Shown piece by piece: positions 4,931 through 5,480 of a DNA stretch of 5,480 nucleotides (position 1 is the stretch's first letter; each line of letters opens with the position of its first letter). Below the pieces are notes generated by a model. That model was not told the origin of the DNA. It saw only the letters and a program-made list of their open reading frames with translations, and ran no database searches. The DNA lies in the NCBI GenBank assembly GCA_026129385.1, contig JAHCIE010000242.1:1-5480 (forward strand). Reading direction: 5' to 3'. The DNA comes from Anaerolineae bacterium. GTDB taxonomy: Bacteria > Chloroflexota > Anaerolineae > Epilineales > JAHCIE01. The translations under genes were made by a program, and so were the position numbers.

Positions 4931-5480
4931 TGCTCGCGCCGCCCGCTACGGCAAAGCGCGTCAACCAGGGATGCGCCACATCCCACGGCGGGGCCGGGTT
5001 CTCCCAGCCGTCGACGATACGCAGGCCAGCATCGGCCAGCAGGCCATCCAGTTCGGCAGGGCGGTAGTAGGCGAAAAAGCGCGCCCCGCCGCCACGGGTC
5101 GTCCAGGCTTCGCCGTCGCCTGCCTTGAGGCTGACGAACAGCGCACCGTGGGGCCGCAACACTCGCCGTACCTCGGCCAGCGCGGCGGGCATGTCCGGCT
5201 TGGACAGGTGCAGCAGCGACGCACTCGCCCACACACCCTCCAGGCTTGCCGTCGCGAGGGGCAGCCATCGCTGGTCAGCCATGACCACGGGCGCGGCTGC
5301 GCTGGCCAGCGCGCGGCTCAGCCGCCCGAAGGATAGGTCCAGCCCCACAGCGCGGAAGCCCTGTTGCCGCAAGTGCGCCGCTGCCCAGGCCGTGCCGCAG
5401 CCGAGGTCTAGAATATGGCCACCGGTCGGTATCAACGCCGTAAAGTAGCTTATCTCACGTCCCATATCGAAGGCAGCCGA
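4923..5480 (-). CDS. Class I SAM-dependent methyltransferase (5' end beyond the right edge)
   Basis: 185 residues are visible on the minus strand and the frame stays open to the right edge. The SAM-binding motif I is ILDLGCGTAWAAAHL. The acidic end of strand 2 is GLDLS, which should bind the ribose hydroxyls of SAM. Later come DQRWLPLATASLEGVWA (motif II region) and LAEVRRVLRPHGALFVSLK (motif III), typical of the Methyltransf_11 fold. The tail RFFAYYRPAELDGLLADAGL is common in small bacterial methyltransferases of unknown substrate. An ATG at 5465 exists, but no Shine-Dalgarno precedes it and five more open codons (SAAFD) lead to the edge. Relatives carry about 30-40 residues before this point, so the true start is probably outside. 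The gene converges on the creatininase-family gene, so a functional link is not implied. Its last codons and stop fall in the heptamer repeat. Confidence 0.88.
   Translation of the reverse strand, partial: SAAFDMGREISYFTALIPTGGHILDLGCGTAWAAAHLRQQGFRAVGLDLSFGRLSRALASAAAPVVMADQRWLPLATASLEGVWASASLLHLSKPDMPAALAEVRRVLRPHGALFVSLKAGDGEAWTTRGGGARFFAYYRPAELDGLLADAGLRIVDGWENPAPPWDVAHPWLTRFAVAGGASRD

Noticed and set aside
4437..5336. Plus-strand frame of 299 codons
   Set aside because: It overlaps the creatininase-family gene out of frame, reads through the intergenic repeats, and then runs antisense to the methyltransferase. It has no coherent domain.
5463..5465. ATG at 5465 as the methyltransferase start
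   Set aside because: No Shine-Dalgarno precedes it, the frame stays open to the edge, and the family usually has more sequence before motif I.

Overview
The window is GC-rich and gene-dense with short gaps, as expected of a bacterial chromosome. Several features fit a Chloroflexota (Anaerolineae-like) source: the style of the ECF sigma factor, an SdpI/DUF1648 membrane protein, an M61 peptidase, and heptamer and G/C-box repeats between genes. This assignment is an inference from gene style only. There is no rRNA, tRNA, CRISPR array, transposase or other clear mobile element.

Left half (about 1-2000, minus strand): three genes run leftward as a probable operon. The order is an ECF-type sigma factor (2000 to 1335), a small XRE/Cro-type helix-turn-helix regulator (1279 to 830), and a multi-pass SdpI/DUF1648 membrane protein that starts at 793 and runs off the left edge. 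A good sigma70-type promoter lies upstream (-35 CTGACA, 17-nt spacer, -10 TATGAT), and a 6+6 inverted repeat spans its -10 box. The sigma factor and the XRE protein could regulate transcription in response to the membrane protein. This recalls the Bacillus SdpR/SdpI immunity-signalling pair, but with different regulator families.

Middle (2001-2228): a divergent promoter region. The leftward promoter drives the sigma operon. A rightward promoter (TTGCGT, 16 nt, TAGAAT) and a short leader hairpin serve the peptidase operon.

Right half (2229-4849, plus strand): a cytoplasmic M61-family metallopeptidase with a C-terminal PDZ domain overlaps, by ATGA, a creatininase-family metal amidohydrolase. 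The two are almost certainly cotranscribed and translationally coupled, and may act in sequence on small peptides or amides.

Right end (4850-5480): a 73-nt convergent gap holds a G/C-box hairpin and a tandem CAATCTC-type heptamer repeat. The repeat supplies the stop codon of a leftward class I SAM-dependent methyltransferase, whose 5' end lies beyond the right edge.
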